Shown: positions 16,708 to 24,709 of the stretch, in pieces
Position numbering within the stretch: position 1 is the stretch's first letter
Layout: every line of letters starts with the position of its first letter
Assembly (NCBI RefSeq): GCF_013085545.1
Contig: NZ_CP039543.1
Coordinates: forward strand, 4,681,322-4,745,321
Source: Oceanidesulfovibrio marinus
GTDB taxonomy: Bacteria > Desulfobacterota > Desulfovibrionia > Desulfovibrionales > Desulfovibrionaceae
Length of the DNA stretch: 64,000 nucleotides
Direction of reading: 5' to 3'
Translations under genes and position numbers: made by a program
The notes under the pieces: generated by a model
Told to the model about the DNA's origin: nothing
Database searches by the model: none
The model's input: only the letters and a program-made list of their open reading frames with translations

Positions 16708-17946
16708 TTAATGATCGCAGATGTTCGAGCCCAGGGAGAGGTCGCCGGCAAGATATTGACGCACGATCTCCTTGGGATCCTGGCCGGTGGCGCCCACAAG
16801 CACGCGCACGCCCTTGTCCGTGAACAGAGACTGCGCCTTGCAGCCCATGCCGCCGGCAATGACCAGCTCCGCGCCCTTGGAGGATACGAAGTCCGGGTAC
16901 ACGCCAGGCTCGTGGGGCGGCGGCGTCTCCAGGGTCATGCCGGTCACCTCGTGCGTGTCGGGGTCGATGTCCACAAAGGCGAACTGCTGGCAGTGGCCGA
17001 AGTGCATGCACAGCTTGCCGTCCGCCACAGGTACGGCGATGCGCTTCACGCCGTTCACCGGCGCTGAGGTGTTGTTCTCCTGCAGGGCGCCGGCCTTTTC
17101 CAGTATGGGCTTAATGATCCGGCCGAATGCCTCGGTCACGGCGGTGTGCTCGTAGACCTTGAGGTAGGAGAAACCTTCCTCGGCTGCGCGGCCCATGTCC
17201 GGGTCGATGGGAATGGAGCCCAGGAATGGCACGTCCATCTCGGCAGCGAGCTTCTCGCCGCCGCCGGAGGAGAAGATGTGCTCCACCTCGCCGCAGTGGC
17301 GGCATACGAAGCCGCTCATGTTCTCAACAATGCCGATAACCGGGTTGCCCAGCTGGCGCACGAAGGAAACCGAGCGGCGCACGTCGTCCACGGCAATGGA
17401 CTGCGGCGTGGTCACCACCACGGCCTGAGCCTCGGGGCCGAGGTCCTGCAGCACGGAGAGGGGCTCGTCGCCGGTGCCGGGAGGGCAGTCGACCACGAGG
17501 AAGTCGAGGTCGCCCCATTCCACGTCGCGCAGGAACTGGTTGATGAGGCCCATCTTGACCGGGCCGCGCCAGATGACGGCCTGCTCAGGGCTGGGCAGCA
17601 GGAAGCCGAGGGACATGACGAAGAGGTTGCTGGACCAAGCCACGGGCTCCATGCTCGCTTCGTTCATGTGCGGCTGCTGGCCGGAAAGGCCGAGGATGCG
17701 CGGCACGCTGGGGCCGTGCACGTCCACGTCCAGAAGGCCGACCTTCTTGCCCGCCATGGACAGCGCGATGGCGATGTTGGTGGCCACCGTGGACTTGCCC
17801 ACGCCGCCCTTGCCGGACAGGACCACAATCTTGTTTTTGATGCGCGAGAGCCGCGCCTGCATCTGAAGTTCTTCCTGGCTGGGGCCGCTGCAGCCGCCTG
17901 CATCGCAGGAGCCGCCGGAACCGCAGCCTGTGCATTCGTCACTCAT
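16708..17946 (-). CDS. Mrp-ORP fusion: Mrp/NBP35 P-loop ATPase with C-terminal NifX/orange-protein domain
   Basis: A 412-residue fusion. The N-terminus has a cysteine cluster (CTGCGSGGSCDAGGC). The Mrp ATPase follows, with the deviant Walker A GKGGVGKST, switch motif DVDVHGPSVPR, DCPPGTGDEP and a CxxC (VCRHCGE) near residue 235. Residues from about 300 form a dinitrogenase iron-molybdenum cofactor (NifX-like) domain (KRIAVPVADGKLCMHFGHCQQF...GGMGCKAQSLF). This architecture matches the MrpORP protein described in Desulfovibrio, which can hold a mixed molybdenum-copper sulfide cluster. It is the last gene of the ORP operon, 11 bases after the upstream ATPase gene. Confidence 0.9.
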   Translation of the reverse strand: MSDECTGCGSGGSCDAGGCSGPSQEELQMQARLSRIKNKIVVLSGKGGVGKSTVATNIAIALSMAGKKVGLLDVDVHGPSVPRILGLSGQQPHMNEASMEPVAWSSNLFVMSLGFLLPSPEQAVIWRGPVKMGLINQFLRDVEWGDLDFLVVDCPPGTGDEPLSVLQDLGPEAQAVVVTTPQSIAVDDVRRSVSFVRQLGNPVIGIVENMSGFVCRHCGEVEHIFSSGGGEKLAAEMDVPFLGSIPIDPDMGRAAEEGFSYLKVYEHTAVTEAFGRIIKPILEKAGALQENNTSAPVNGVKRIAVPVADGKLCMHFGHCQQFAFVDIDPDTHEVTGMTLETPPPHEPGVYPDFVSSKGAELVIAGGMGCKAQSLFTDKGVRVLVGATGQDPKEIVRQYLAGDLSLGSNICDH

Positions 17947-17957
17947 GGTGTATCTCC

Positions 17958-18872
17958 TTATGATGATTCCGATTTCGAATCTTTAGTGTAGCCTGGGGTA
18001 TAGCCGGTTTCGCCCAGGAGCCGTTTCCACATGTGCTCGAAGAACGGCGTGTACGTGTCCGGCGCGTACTCTACAACGCTCTGTCCTGCAAGCTGCGCCG
18101 CGTTGAAATCCTGACTGTAGGGCACGGCGCCCAGGAAAATGAGCTTGCGCTCGCGGCAGGTGGCGGCGATGGATTGCGCCAACTCCGGGTTTACGTCCTC
18201 CTTGTTCACCAGGACGGCCGCCGGAATGTCAAAGTGCGCGGCAAGGTCTGCGATGCGGCCAAGATCGTGCTCGGCAGAGCGGGTCGGCTCTGTCACAATT
18301 AACGCGAGATCAGCGTTCGTCAAGGACGCGATGACCGGGCAACCGATGCCTGGAGGGCCGTCCGTGAGGATGACGTTGATGCCGCGATGCTCGGCCACCC
18401 GGGAGGAGCGCTGGCGCACCGTGGTCACGAGCTTGCCGGAGTTCTCCGCGCCGATGTCCAGCACGGCGTGGATCATGGGGCCGTACCGCGTTTCGGAGTC
18501 GTACCACACGCCGCACTTCTGCGGGCGCATGGAGATGGCCGAGGTGGGGCAGACGTAGGCGCACAGGCCGCAGCCTTCGCAAACCTCGTGCTTGACCACA
18601 GCGCGGCCCTCGCCGTCCGTGGTCATGGCGTCGAAGCGGCATTTTTCCACACACAGGCCGCACGCCGTGCAGAGTGACGGGTTCACGGAAGGGGCCTCGC
18701 CTGAGACGAAGTCGTGAATCTGAATGACGTTGGGCTCAAGAATCAGGTGCAGGTCTGCGGCGTCCACGTCGCAGTCCGCCAGGACTTTGGGCGGCCCGCA
18801 CGAGGCGAGCGCAGCAGTGATGCTCGTCTTGCCGGTGCCGCCTTTTCCGGAAAGGACAACTATCTCGCGCAT
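17958..18872 (-). CDS. MinD/Mrp-family ATPase with inserted two-cluster ferredoxin domain (ORP locus)
   Basis: A 304-residue P-loop ATPase with Walker A LSGKGGTGKTSI and switch DCDVDAADLHLI. An internal ferredoxin domain of two [4Fe-4S] motifs occupies residues ~65-125 (CTACGLCVEKC and CEGCGLCAYVC, each with a fourth Cys). The DGPPGIGCP motif and the NKEDVNPEL nucleotide-recognition segment follow. It is homologous to the paired ATPases of the D. vulgaris orp locus. The start overlaps the end of the upstream paralogue by 13 bases. A role in building or inserting the ORP metal-sulfur cluster is inferred from context; the ATPase-ferredoxin pairing suggests redox-coupled metal handling. Confidence 0.9.
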   Translation of the reverse strand: MREIVVLSGKGGTGKTSITAALASCGPPKVLADCDVDAADLHLILEPNVIQIHDFVSGEAPSVNPSLCTACGLCVEKCRFDAMTTDGEGRAVVKHEVCEGCGLCAYVCPTSAISMRPQKCGVWYDSETRYGPMIHAVLDIGAENSGKLVTTVRQRSSRVAEHRGINVILTDGPPGIGCPVIASLTNADLALIVTEPTRSAEHDLGRIADLAAHFDIPAAVLVNKEDVNPELAQSIAATCRERKLIFLGAVPYSQDFNAAQLAGQSVVEYAPDTYTPFFEHMWKRLLGETGYTPGYTKDSKSESS

Positions 18873-19807
18873 GCAATCGCCTCCTGCGCGGTTTGCTCCA
18901 GCGCGCTCCAGAGCTCGGCGTATCTCTCGGCGAGCTGGGCCACGGCGTCGATAAGCAGCTCCCCGCGGGAGCCGGCCTGCGCCGCATCCATGCTCATGGG
19001 CAGGGAGGCCAGATAGGGGATGGACTCCTGCGCAAGATACTCCTCCACGCGGTAATCACCCATGCCGGCGCGGTTGACCACGACGGCGTGGGGAATGCCC
19101 AGCACGCGCACGGTCTCCAGCGCGAGCTTGAAGTCGTGGAAGCCGAAGGCCGTGGGCTCCGCCACGAGCAGCACCAGGTCCGCACCCTGCAGGCCGGTGA
19201 TGGCCGGGCAGGAGGCTCCGGGCGGGCAGTCCACGAAGACCACGGGAGCGTCGCCGCCGTCTTCGGTCCGGGCAATGGCCTCGGCCTCTTGCTTGACGGC
19301 GCGTATCAGCGGCGGAGACATGGCCTCGCCCACGCGCATCAGGCCGTCCACCACGTGCAGCAGACCGGCTGAGCTGTCCAGAATGTTGGACTTGATCCGG
19401 CCGTGGCGCACGGCCCCCACCTCGCGGATGCCGGGTTTGATGGCGTCGGCGGGACACGCTTCCTCGCACAGCCCGCAGGCGTGGCACAGCTCCGGGAAGA
19501 CCATGACCTCGCCGACCATGAGGATGAGCGCCTTGAACCGGCAGAGCTCGACGCACGCGCCGCAGGACTCGCCCAGGCACGCATCCTCGTCGATCTCGGG
19601 CACGGTCACGTCCACTCGGCGCTGCGCGTCAAAACCGTCGCACAGGGAGATGTGGGCGTTGGGTTCCTCCACATCGCAGTCGGCCAGCACGACGCGGCGG
19701 CCCTGGCGGGCAACATGCACGGCCAGGTTGGTGGACACGGTGGTCTTGCCGGTGCCGCCTTTGCCGCTGGCCACTGCGATGCGCAGAGGACGAGACCGAT
19801 CAACCAC
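18860..19807 (-). CDS. MinD/Mrp-family ATPase with inserted two-cluster ferredoxin domain (ORP locus, paralogue)
   Basis: Paralogue of the following ATPase, 315 residues. Walker A is ASGKGGTGKTTV and switch DCDVEEPNAHI. The ferredoxin insert has CLGESCGACVELC and CHACGLCEEAC, then DCPPGASCP. The start is taken as the GTG at 19807, which overlaps the DUF5320 stop by 8 bases. Extending the frame upstream only reads the DUF5320 repeats in another frame (repeated A-W-V-A text), so the longer version is an artefact. Tandem retention of two such ATPases beside an ORP gene matches the arrangement known from Desulfovibrio. Confidence 0.9.
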   Translation of the reverse strand: MVDRSRPLRIAVASGKGGTGKTTVSTNLAVHVARQGRRVVLADCDVEEPNAHISLCDGFDAQRRVDVTVPEIDEDACLGESCGACVELCRFKALILMVGEVMVFPELCHACGLCEEACPADAIKPGIREVGAVRHGRIKSNILDSSAGLLHVVDGLMRVGEAMSPPLIRAVKQEAEAIARTEDGGDAPVVFVDCPPGASCPAITGLQGADLVLLVAEPTAFGFHDFKLALETVRVLGIPHAVVVNRAGMGDYRVEEYLAQESIPYLASLPMSMDAAQAGSRGELLIDAVAQLAERYAELWSALEQTAQEAIACAR

Positions 19808-20174
19808 GGCCCCGTCCTCTGCCGGCCCCCCCGCCGCCAAATCCGCCACCGCCCATGCCGCCCCGGCCCATGCCGCGACCCATGCCACGACCCATTCCGC
19901 CGGGGCCCATGCCGCGACCCATGCCACGACCCATTCCGCCGGGGCCCATGCCGCCGCCACAGGGGCCGAGACCTCGGCCTGTCCGTTGTGGCGCAGGTTG
20001 GTTCATGGGAGCCTGAACGTTGTCCTGTTGTCCAAAATTCTGGACGGTGGGGTCGTTGACGTTCTGGTTCTGCCAGAAACGCCATCCCATACCTCGGCCC
20101 ATGCCGCGACCCATGCCCATACAGCGGCGGAAGAATCCGCCGAACGGTCCGGTTCCATCACGATTAGGCATCAT
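19800..20174 (-). CDS. DUF5320-type Gly/Met/Arg-rich protein (ORP locus)
   Basis: A 124-residue low-complexity protein. It starts with the DUF5320-like head (MMPNRDGTGPFGG). Most of the rest consists of GRGM/GPGGM repeats: about 20 Met and more than 45 Gly, with single Cys residues in RRCMG and GPCGG. A more ordered segment WRFWQNQNVNDPTVQNFG lies near residue 32. The Met- and Cys-bearing glycine repeats could bind soft metals such as copper, which would suit a locus that builds a Mo-Cu cluster; this is inference. It is co-transcribed with the NifX-like genes and overlaps the next ATPase start. Confidence 0.75.
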   Translation of the reverse strand: MMPNRDGTGPFGGFFRRCMGMGRGMGRGMGWRFWQNQNVNDPTVQNFGQQDNVQAPMNQPAPQRTGRGLGPCGGGMGPGGMGRGMGRGMGPGGMGRGMGRGMGRGGMGGGGFGGGGAGRGRGRG

Positions 20175-20196
20175 AGTACTCCTTGAAATGTATGGT

Positions 20197-20556
20197 TTAC
20201 CAATGCCCCTGCTTGTCAGGGCCGTTGGTCACTGGCAGCTCGCCGCGCTTGTAGGCGTCCAGCGCCTCGGCGGCGGTGCCGCCCTCACGCAGATACACGC
20301 CGATGTTGCCCTTGCTCAGGGCGGCGTACGCTTTGGGGCCCACATGGCCGGTAATCACGGCCTGGGCGCCCGCCTTGGCCACGTTCATGGCGGACTGGAT
20401 GCCCGCGCCCTGGGCCAGGTTGAGGTTCTGCTCGTTGTTCACGTACTCGGTGTCGCCGGACTCGGCATCCACGAGGAGGAAGCCGCTGGCGCGCCCGAAA
20501 CGGGGGTCCACAGGGGCCGCAAGGTCCGGCCCGGGGCTCGATATGGCAATCTTCAT
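20197..20556 (-). CDS. Orange-protein/NifX-like dinitrogenase iron-molybdenum cofactor family protein
   Basis: A 119-residue single-domain protein of the NifB/NifX family (MKIAISSPGPDLAAPVDPRFGRASGF... ITGHVGPKAYAALSK...GVYL), the same family as the orange protein that carries the S-Mo-S-Cu-S-Mo-S cluster. The Met at 20556 is chosen because GGAGTG precedes it and it overlaps the stop of the upstream gene (ATGA). There are no cysteines, which fits non-covalent cluster binding as described for ORP. Central gene of the locus. Confidence 0.88.
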   Translation of the reverse strand: MKIAISSPGPDLAAPVDPRFGRASGFLLVDAESGDTEYVNNEQNLNLAQGAGIQSAMNVAKAGAQAVITGHVGPKAYAALSKGNIGVYLREGGTAAEALDAYKRGELPVTNGPDKQGHW

Positions 20557-21086
20557 GATCCACTCCTGTTTCTTGATGTGGCGTTGCTTCTGCGTCCGCC
20601 ACGTGGGTTCACTTCGTTTCTGCCGCGTCTGCCCTGGCGGTTTCCCAACGGGTTGCCCCGTTGGTTGCCAGATTGGCAGGCCTGGCCCCGGCCCTGGCCG
20701 CAACCCGGTCCCCAGCCCGGAACAGACGGTTGGGAATCGTCCTGCACCCAGCGGCAGCCAGGCATGGCCAGCTGGTCCAGGGAGCCGTCGGCGCAGGCGG
20801 CCAGCACCGTATCGTTGTCGCCGCAGATCCAGGGCACGACCTGGAGACCGGCGGCCTCCGCCTGCATGGCCAGCCGGCGGCAGATACCGCCGCAGACCAG
20901 GGTGCTCACGTCCTGCTCGCGCAGGGCGGCCAGCCGCAGACCGGGATCGTGATGCGCCGGCGAGAACGTCGCCACATGGACCGGGAGCCCTTCGGCTTCG
21001 GGATCGAGCTCGTAACAGGGGAACTCGGTCGCGTTTTCGAAGAGTGCGGCAAGGCGGCCCCTGTAGCTGGCAAGACATAGTCGCAT
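20553..21086 (-). CDS. NifX-like protein with Gly/Arg/Asn-rich tail, first gene of the ORP operon
   Basis: 177 residues. The first ~110 form a degenerate NifB/NifX-type domain (RLCLASYRGRLAALFENATEF, then VSTLVCGGICRRLAMQAEAAG), with cysteines at VCGGIC and a further PWICGDND. The last ~60 residues are low-complexity: GWGPGCGQGRGQACQSGN and then RGGRRSNATSRNRSGS. The tail is highly basic and could bind nucleic acid or a partner protein. It is the first gene after the -24/-12 promoter and overlaps the ORP gene by 4 bases. Similar proteins are encoded at the orp locus of other Desulfovibrio; their function is unknown. Confidence 0.75.
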   Translation of the reverse strand: MRLCLASYRGRLAALFENATEFPCYELDPEAEGLPVHVATFSPAHHDPGLRLAALREQDVSTLVCGGICRRLAMQAEAAGLQVVPWICGDNDTVLAACADGSLDQLAMPGCRWVQDDSQPSVPGWGPGCGQGRGQACQSGNQRGNPLGNRQGRRGRNEVNPRGGRRSNATSRNRSGS

Positions 21087-21191
21087 GGCGCTTCAACAAT
21101 CTCCTTCATCTTCCTGGAGCGGGGCGGATCGTCGGCAATGGCGAAATCCCTGGGCGATCCGCCCCGCATCCCGGGTGGCTGTCACGGATAC

Positions 21192-21208
21192 AGCAGAAAG
21201 GGTGCCAA
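21192..21208 (-). promoter_or_regulatory. Sigma-54 (-24/-12) promoter of the ORP operon
   Basis: On the minus strand the sequence TTGGCACCCTTTCTGCT has the invariant GG and GC 10 bases apart and matches TGGCAC-N5-TTGC at all but one position of the -12 box. It lies about 105 bases upstream of the first ORP gene and downstream of the enhancer-like palindromes. The neighbouring gene encodes a sigma-54 activator. Confidence 0.85.
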
Positions 21209-21272
21209 AAGTTGAAATACTATGATTTCAGCAGATTAATGAAAGACAGGGGCAAGTCGCGCCGAGATAAAG

Positions 21273-21346
21273 GGCGAAAAAATAGCCATGGCGTGAAATG
21301 GAGGCGAATTATTCGCCAAAAGGTGGCGGCGGGCGAATTATTCGCC
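21273..21346 (-). promoter_or_regulatory. Three evenly spaced 15-bp palindromes, likely enhancer sites for the sigma-54 activator
   Basis: Two perfect copies of GGCGAATTATTCGCC lie at 21303-21317 and 21332-21346. A degenerate third copy, GGCGAAAAAATAGCC, lies at 21273-21287. Spacing is 29 and 30 bases, close to three helical turns. They lie 65-155 bases upstream of the -24/-12 promoter in the direction of transcription. The first overlaps the stop codon of the activator gene. Confidence 0.8.
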
Positions 21347-22726
21347 GGAATTGTTCTGCAGGAGCTTGCGCAGGGTGTCCTTGGTCACGCCCAGCTCACG
21401 GCTGGCTGCCATGCGCTTGCCGTCGTTGCGGCGCACGGCGGCGCGGGCGGCCAAGCGTTTCACCTCGTCCATGGTGCGGGGGCCGAGGTGCATGAGCGCG
21501 TCCACGTCGTCGGCCGCGGACAGGGGGGGCTGAGCTCCGGCGGTCGCGGCTGTGCTCAAGCTTTGGGCGTGTTCCCGGCGCAGATACTCGGGCAGGTGCT
21601 CGGCCTCTATGAAGCCTTCCTTGCAGAGGATGAAGGCGTACTCCAGCACGTTTTCCAGCTCGCGCACGTTGCCGGGGAAGGAGTGGCGCATGAGCAGGGT
21701 CAGGGCGTTTTCGGAGAGCCCTTCCACGGCTGCGCCCTGGCGGCGGTTGAGTTTCTCCACGATGTGCTGGGCCAGCAGCGGGATGTCCTCGGCGCGTTCG
21801 CGCAGGGGCGGGATGGACAGGCGGACCACGTTGAGCCGGTAGAAGAGGTCCTGGCGGAACTCCTCGGCTGCCACCAGGGCGTCGAGGTCGCGGTTGGTGG
21901 CAGCCAGCACTCGCACGTCGGCCTCCTCGGGCTGCACGGCGCCCAGGGGTTCGTACTGCTTCTCCTGCAGCACGCGCAGCAGTTTGACCTGCAGGCTGGG
22001 AGCGAGCTCGGCGATCTCGTCCAGGAAGATGGTGCCGCCACTGGCCTGGCGGAAGCGGCCGGGCTTGTCCTTCTTGGCGTCGGTGAATGCGCCGGCCTTG
22101 TAGCCGAAGAGCTCGGATTCGAGCAGCGTTTCGGGCAGGGCGCCGCAGTTGACCGCCACAAAGGGGCCGGAGGCGCGCTCCGACAAGGAGTGCAGGGCGC
22201 GGGCAAAGAGCTCCTTGCCCGTGCCGGACTCGCCGGTGATGAGCACGGTGGCGTTGCTGGCCGCGATCTGCGGCATGATGTCGAAGAGCCGCGTGAGCGC
22301 CGACGACTTGCCCACGATGTCCTCGAACACGTAGCGGTCGGCCAGCTCGCGGCGCAGGCGGACGATCTCGGTGAGGTCGCGGAAGGTCTCCACCCCGCCC
22401 ACCAGAGCGCCGTCAGCGTTGCGCAGGGGCGCGGCCGAGATGGAGATGGGCGTCTTCTCGCCGTCGGGCCGGATGATGAAGATGGACTTGCCGGAGAGCC
22501 GCACGTCCTCGTCCATGCACTGCTCCAGCGCGCAGGAGCCGTCGCACAGGCTGGAGTGGAATACCTCCCAGCACTTGCGGCCCACGGCTTCTGCGCGCGG
22601 GATGCCGGTGATGTTCTCGGCGGCGCGGTTGAAGAAGGTCACGTTCCATTCAAGGTCGACGGTGAACACGCCGTCGGCAATGGAGTCCATGACCTCCTCG
22701 CAGGGGACCCCGGTGGGCAGGCCCAT
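21338..22726 (-). CDS. PAS-containing sigma-54-dependent transcriptional activator of the ORP operon
   Basis: A 462-residue enhancer-binding protein. The PAS domain occupies about residues 10-125 and holds several cysteines (KCWEVFHSSLCDGSC...EQCMD), which suggests redox or metal-cluster sensing. The AAA+ domain has Walker A GESGTGKE, the sigma-54 contact loop as GAFTDA instead of GAFTGA, Walker B FLDEIAEL, and NVRELENVLEYA. The C-terminus has a Fis-type helix-turn-helix (RMAASRELGVTKDTLRKLL). The ATG at 22726 is chosen for its GGGAGGTGG ribosome-binding site; the longer frame would need a TTG. It corresponds to the activator of the D. vulgaris orp genes. Only 28 bases separate it from hypB, so it may share the hyp transcript. 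Confidence 0.88.
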   Translation of the reverse strand: MGLPTGVPCEEVMDSIADGVFTVDLEWNVTFFNRAAENITGIPRAEAVGRKCWEVFHSSLCDGSCALEQCMDEDVRLSGKSIFIIRPDGEKTPISISAAPLRNADGALVGGVETFRDLTEIVRLRRELADRYVFEDIVGKSSALTRLFDIMPQIAASNATVLITGESGTGKELFARALHSLSERASGPFVAVNCGALPETLLESELFGYKAGAFTDAKKDKPGRFRQASGGTIFLDEIAELAPSLQVKLLRVLQEKQYEPLGAVQPEEADVRVLAATNRDLDALVAAEEFRQDLFYRLNVVRLSIPPLRERAEDIPLLAQHIVEKLNRRQGAAVEGLSENALTLLMRHSFPGNVRELENVLEYAFILCKEGFIEAEHLPEYLRREHAQSLSTAATAGAQPPLSAADDVDALMHLGPRTMDEVKRLAARAAVRRNDGKRMAASRELGVTKDTLRKLLQNNSGE

Positions 22727-22754
22727 TGGTCCACCTCCCAAGCGTCGGCGGCTA

Positions 22755-23420
22755 TCAGGCCGCGGCGGAGCGCTTCTCTTTCAGCGCGTTTTCGATCCAG
22801 CCGTACCAGCCTTCCAGGCCCTCGCTGGCGCGGCAGGAGACGCGGAAGGAAGCCAGACCCTTGTTCAGGCTGCGGGCAAAGGCCTCGGCGCGGTCCGGAT
22901 CGAAGTCCACGTAGGGCAAGAGGTCAATCTTGTTGAGGACCATGGCCTTGGAGAGCTCGAAGAGCAGGGGATACTTCTCGGGCTTGTCGTCGCCCTCGGT
23001 GACGGAGAGCAGGGCGATCTTGGCGTCCTCGCCCACGTCGAACTCCACCGGGCAGACGAGGTTGCCCACGTTCTCGATAAACAGGATGTCCACGTTATCC
23101 AGGTCCAGGGAGACCAGGGCGTTGGAGACCATGGCGGCGTCCAGGTGGCAGCCGCCCTCGGTGTTGATCTGCACGGCCTGGGCCCCGGTGGCGGCCACGC
23201 GGCGGGCGTCGTTGTCCGTCATCAGATCGCCTTCGACAACGGCCATTTTGTACTTCGCGCCCAGGTCGGCCAGGGTGTGCTCCAGCAGGGTGGTCTTGCC
23301 GGCGCCCGGCGAGCTGATGAGATTGAGGACCAGGATGTTCTTTTTGGTGAACAGCGCCCGAAGCTCTTCGGCTGTGGCGGAGTTCGCCTCCAGGATGTTG
23401 CGGACCACGGGAATTTCCAT
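22755..23420 (-). CDS. hypB: Hydrogenase nickel incorporation GTPase HypB
   Basis: A 221-residue SIMIBI-class GTPase that delivers nickel to [NiFe] hydrogenases with HypA. It shows the P-loop SSPGAGKTTL, the metal-site region INTEGGCHLDAAMV with its Cys-His pair, ENVGNLVCP, and NKIDLLPY for guanine recognition. It lacks the His-rich N-terminal nickel store and the CXXCGC motif found in some HypB proteins. It follows hypA by 27 bases. No hydrogenase structural gene lies in the window, so it acts in trans. Confidence 0.95.
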   Translation of the reverse strand: MEIPVVRNILEANSATAEELRALFTKKNILVLNLISSPGAGKTTLLEHTLADLGAKYKMAVVEGDLMTDNDARRVAATGAQAVQINTEGGCHLDAAMVSNALVSLDLDNVDILFIENVGNLVCPVEFDVGEDAKIALLSVTEGDDKPEKYPLLFELSKAMVLNKIDLLPYVDFDPDRAEAFARSLNKGLASFRVSCRASEGLEGWYGWIENALKEKRSAAA

Positions 23421-23447
23421 GACCTCTCCTTGCAGAATTTGGGATTC

Positions 23448-23801
23448 CTATTCCGCCTCGAGTCTGTCGAGGTAGAGCTCCTTGCCGGCGATGACCTTGT
23501 GGCCCAGATCCTCCCCGCATTGCGGACACGGCGCGAGCAGGAACTGGCTGGACTCGGGCGTAAACTGGTGCTTGCAACTGCTGCATTCCAGCAGCAGGGG
23601 GACCTCTTCGAGGGTAAGCACGGCGCCGTCGAACTCGCCATCCTTGGTCAGTATCTCCCAGGCCAGATCCATGGCCTCGGGCACCACATTGGCAAGGGTT
23701 CCGTGTTTGACATGCACGCTGATAAGCCGGGTCTTGCCGTGCTTTTCGAGCTCTTGTCTGACGATATCGAAAAGCGACTGAACGATGGACATTTCATGCA
23801 T
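23448..23801 (-). CDS. hypA: Hydrogenase nickel metallochaperone HypA
   Basis: A 117-residue nickel chaperone. The Met at 23801 gives the canonical MHEMSIVQ start, in which His2 with the N-terminus binds nickel; the longer frame upstream would destroy this. The zinc site is formed by CSSC at about residue 73 and CPQC at about residue 92. It is the first gene of the hypA-hypB pair and divergent from the CBS-ACT gene. Confidence 0.95.
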   Translation of the reverse strand: MHEMSIVQSLFDIVRQELEKHGKTRLISVHVKHGTLANVVPEAMDLAWEILTKDGEFDGAVLTLEEVPLLLECSSCKHQFTPESSQFLLAPCPQCGEDLGHKVIAGKELYLDRLEAE

Positions 23802-24043
23802 GCAGAATGGGGTAAAGAAAATCGCGCCGCTCGTCCAGGAACCATTGCGCTGGGAAACTTGACGGAACGCTGTGATTAAGGTCATGAGCGTTCAAAGATG
23901 CCGCACCGTTGACGGCGTGCAATCGACCGTTCACGGAATATTTGCGGCATGGGCTGGGGGAAGGGCTTAGTTGGAGCGATACGCCGTGTGCGCGTTCGCT
24001 CCGGATGCGACAACCGGAGTTCGATTTTCCAAGGAGAACGTAC

Positions 24044-24709
24044 ATGTACGTTGGACTCAAGATGCTGCCGCGCGGCAAGTTCGTCACCGTGACCAAGGAG
24101 ACCCTCGTCACCGAGGCGCAGTCGCTCATGGTCGAAAACAGATTATGGATGCTGCTCGTGGTCGAAGGCGAGCAGCTGGTCGGATACATTCGCAAGGAAG
24201 ATGTGAGCGAGGCGCTGCCCAGCGTGGCCACGAGCCTGTCCAAGCACGAGATCAACTACCTGCTGTCCAAGCTCAAGGCCGAGAAGATCCTGAAGAAGGA
24301 CGTGCCCACGGTGGGTCCGGACGCCACCATCGAGGAAGCGGCCAGGCGCATGAACGACGAGGACCTCACCGGCCTGGCCGTGGTGGGCAAGAACAAGCGG
24401 CTGCTCGGCTTCATCAACCGCAGCGTCATGCTGGAGGTGCTGGTGGAGGAGATGGGCCTGAACCAGGGCGGCTCGCGCATCGCCTTCGAGGTGGTGGACC
24501 GCACCGGCGTTATCCACGAGGTCTCCGGCATTATCGCCGATATGGGCATCTCCATCATCGCGACAGGCACTTTCCACCACAAGGATCGCCGCATGGTGGT
24601 CTTCCGCGTGCAGACGGACGACCCCACGCCCATAGAAAAGGCCATTGTGGAACGGGGATACAGAATCGTCGGTCCTGAAGATTTTGAGGAGGAATGGTCC
24701 CACTTATGA
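24044..24709 (+). CDS. Two-CBS plus ACT domain protein
   Basis: A soluble 221-residue sensor-like protein. CBS motif 1 occupies residues 1-60, CBS motif 2 about 75-130 (VPTVGPDATIEEAARRMND...RLLGFINRSVML), and an ACT domain about 143-215 (FEVVDRTGVIHEVSGIIADM). CBS pairs bind adenosine nucleotides and ACT domains bind amino acids, so it could couple energy or amino-acid status to the adjacent transporter. Its AAGGAG ribosome-binding site lies 8 bases upstream. The stop overlaps the livG start (ATGA), which ties it to the Liv-type operon. Similar CBS-ACT proteins beside ABC transporters and acyl-CoA ligases occur in related bacteria. Confidence 0.85.
   Translation: MYVGLKMLPRGKFVTVTKETLVTEAQSLMVENRLWMLLVVEGEQLVGYIRKEDVSEALPSVATSLSKHEINYLLSKLKAEKILKKDVPTVGPDATIEEAARRMNDEDLTGLAVVGKNKRLLGFINRSVMLEVLVEEMGLNQGGSRIAFEVVDRTGVIHEVSGIIADMGISIIATGTFHHKDRRMVVFRVQTDDPTPIEKAIVERGYRIVGPEDFEEEWSHL

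Noticed and set aside
19808-19960. N-terminal extension of the second MinD ATPase (repeated A-W-V-A text)
   Set aside because: It is the DUF5320 repeat region read in another frame; the GTG at 19807 gives the family-length protein.
20276-22936. 886-codon plus-strand open frame opposite the ORP activator and NifX-like genes
   Set aside because: Antisense shadow of genes with clear motifs; composition is not protein-like.
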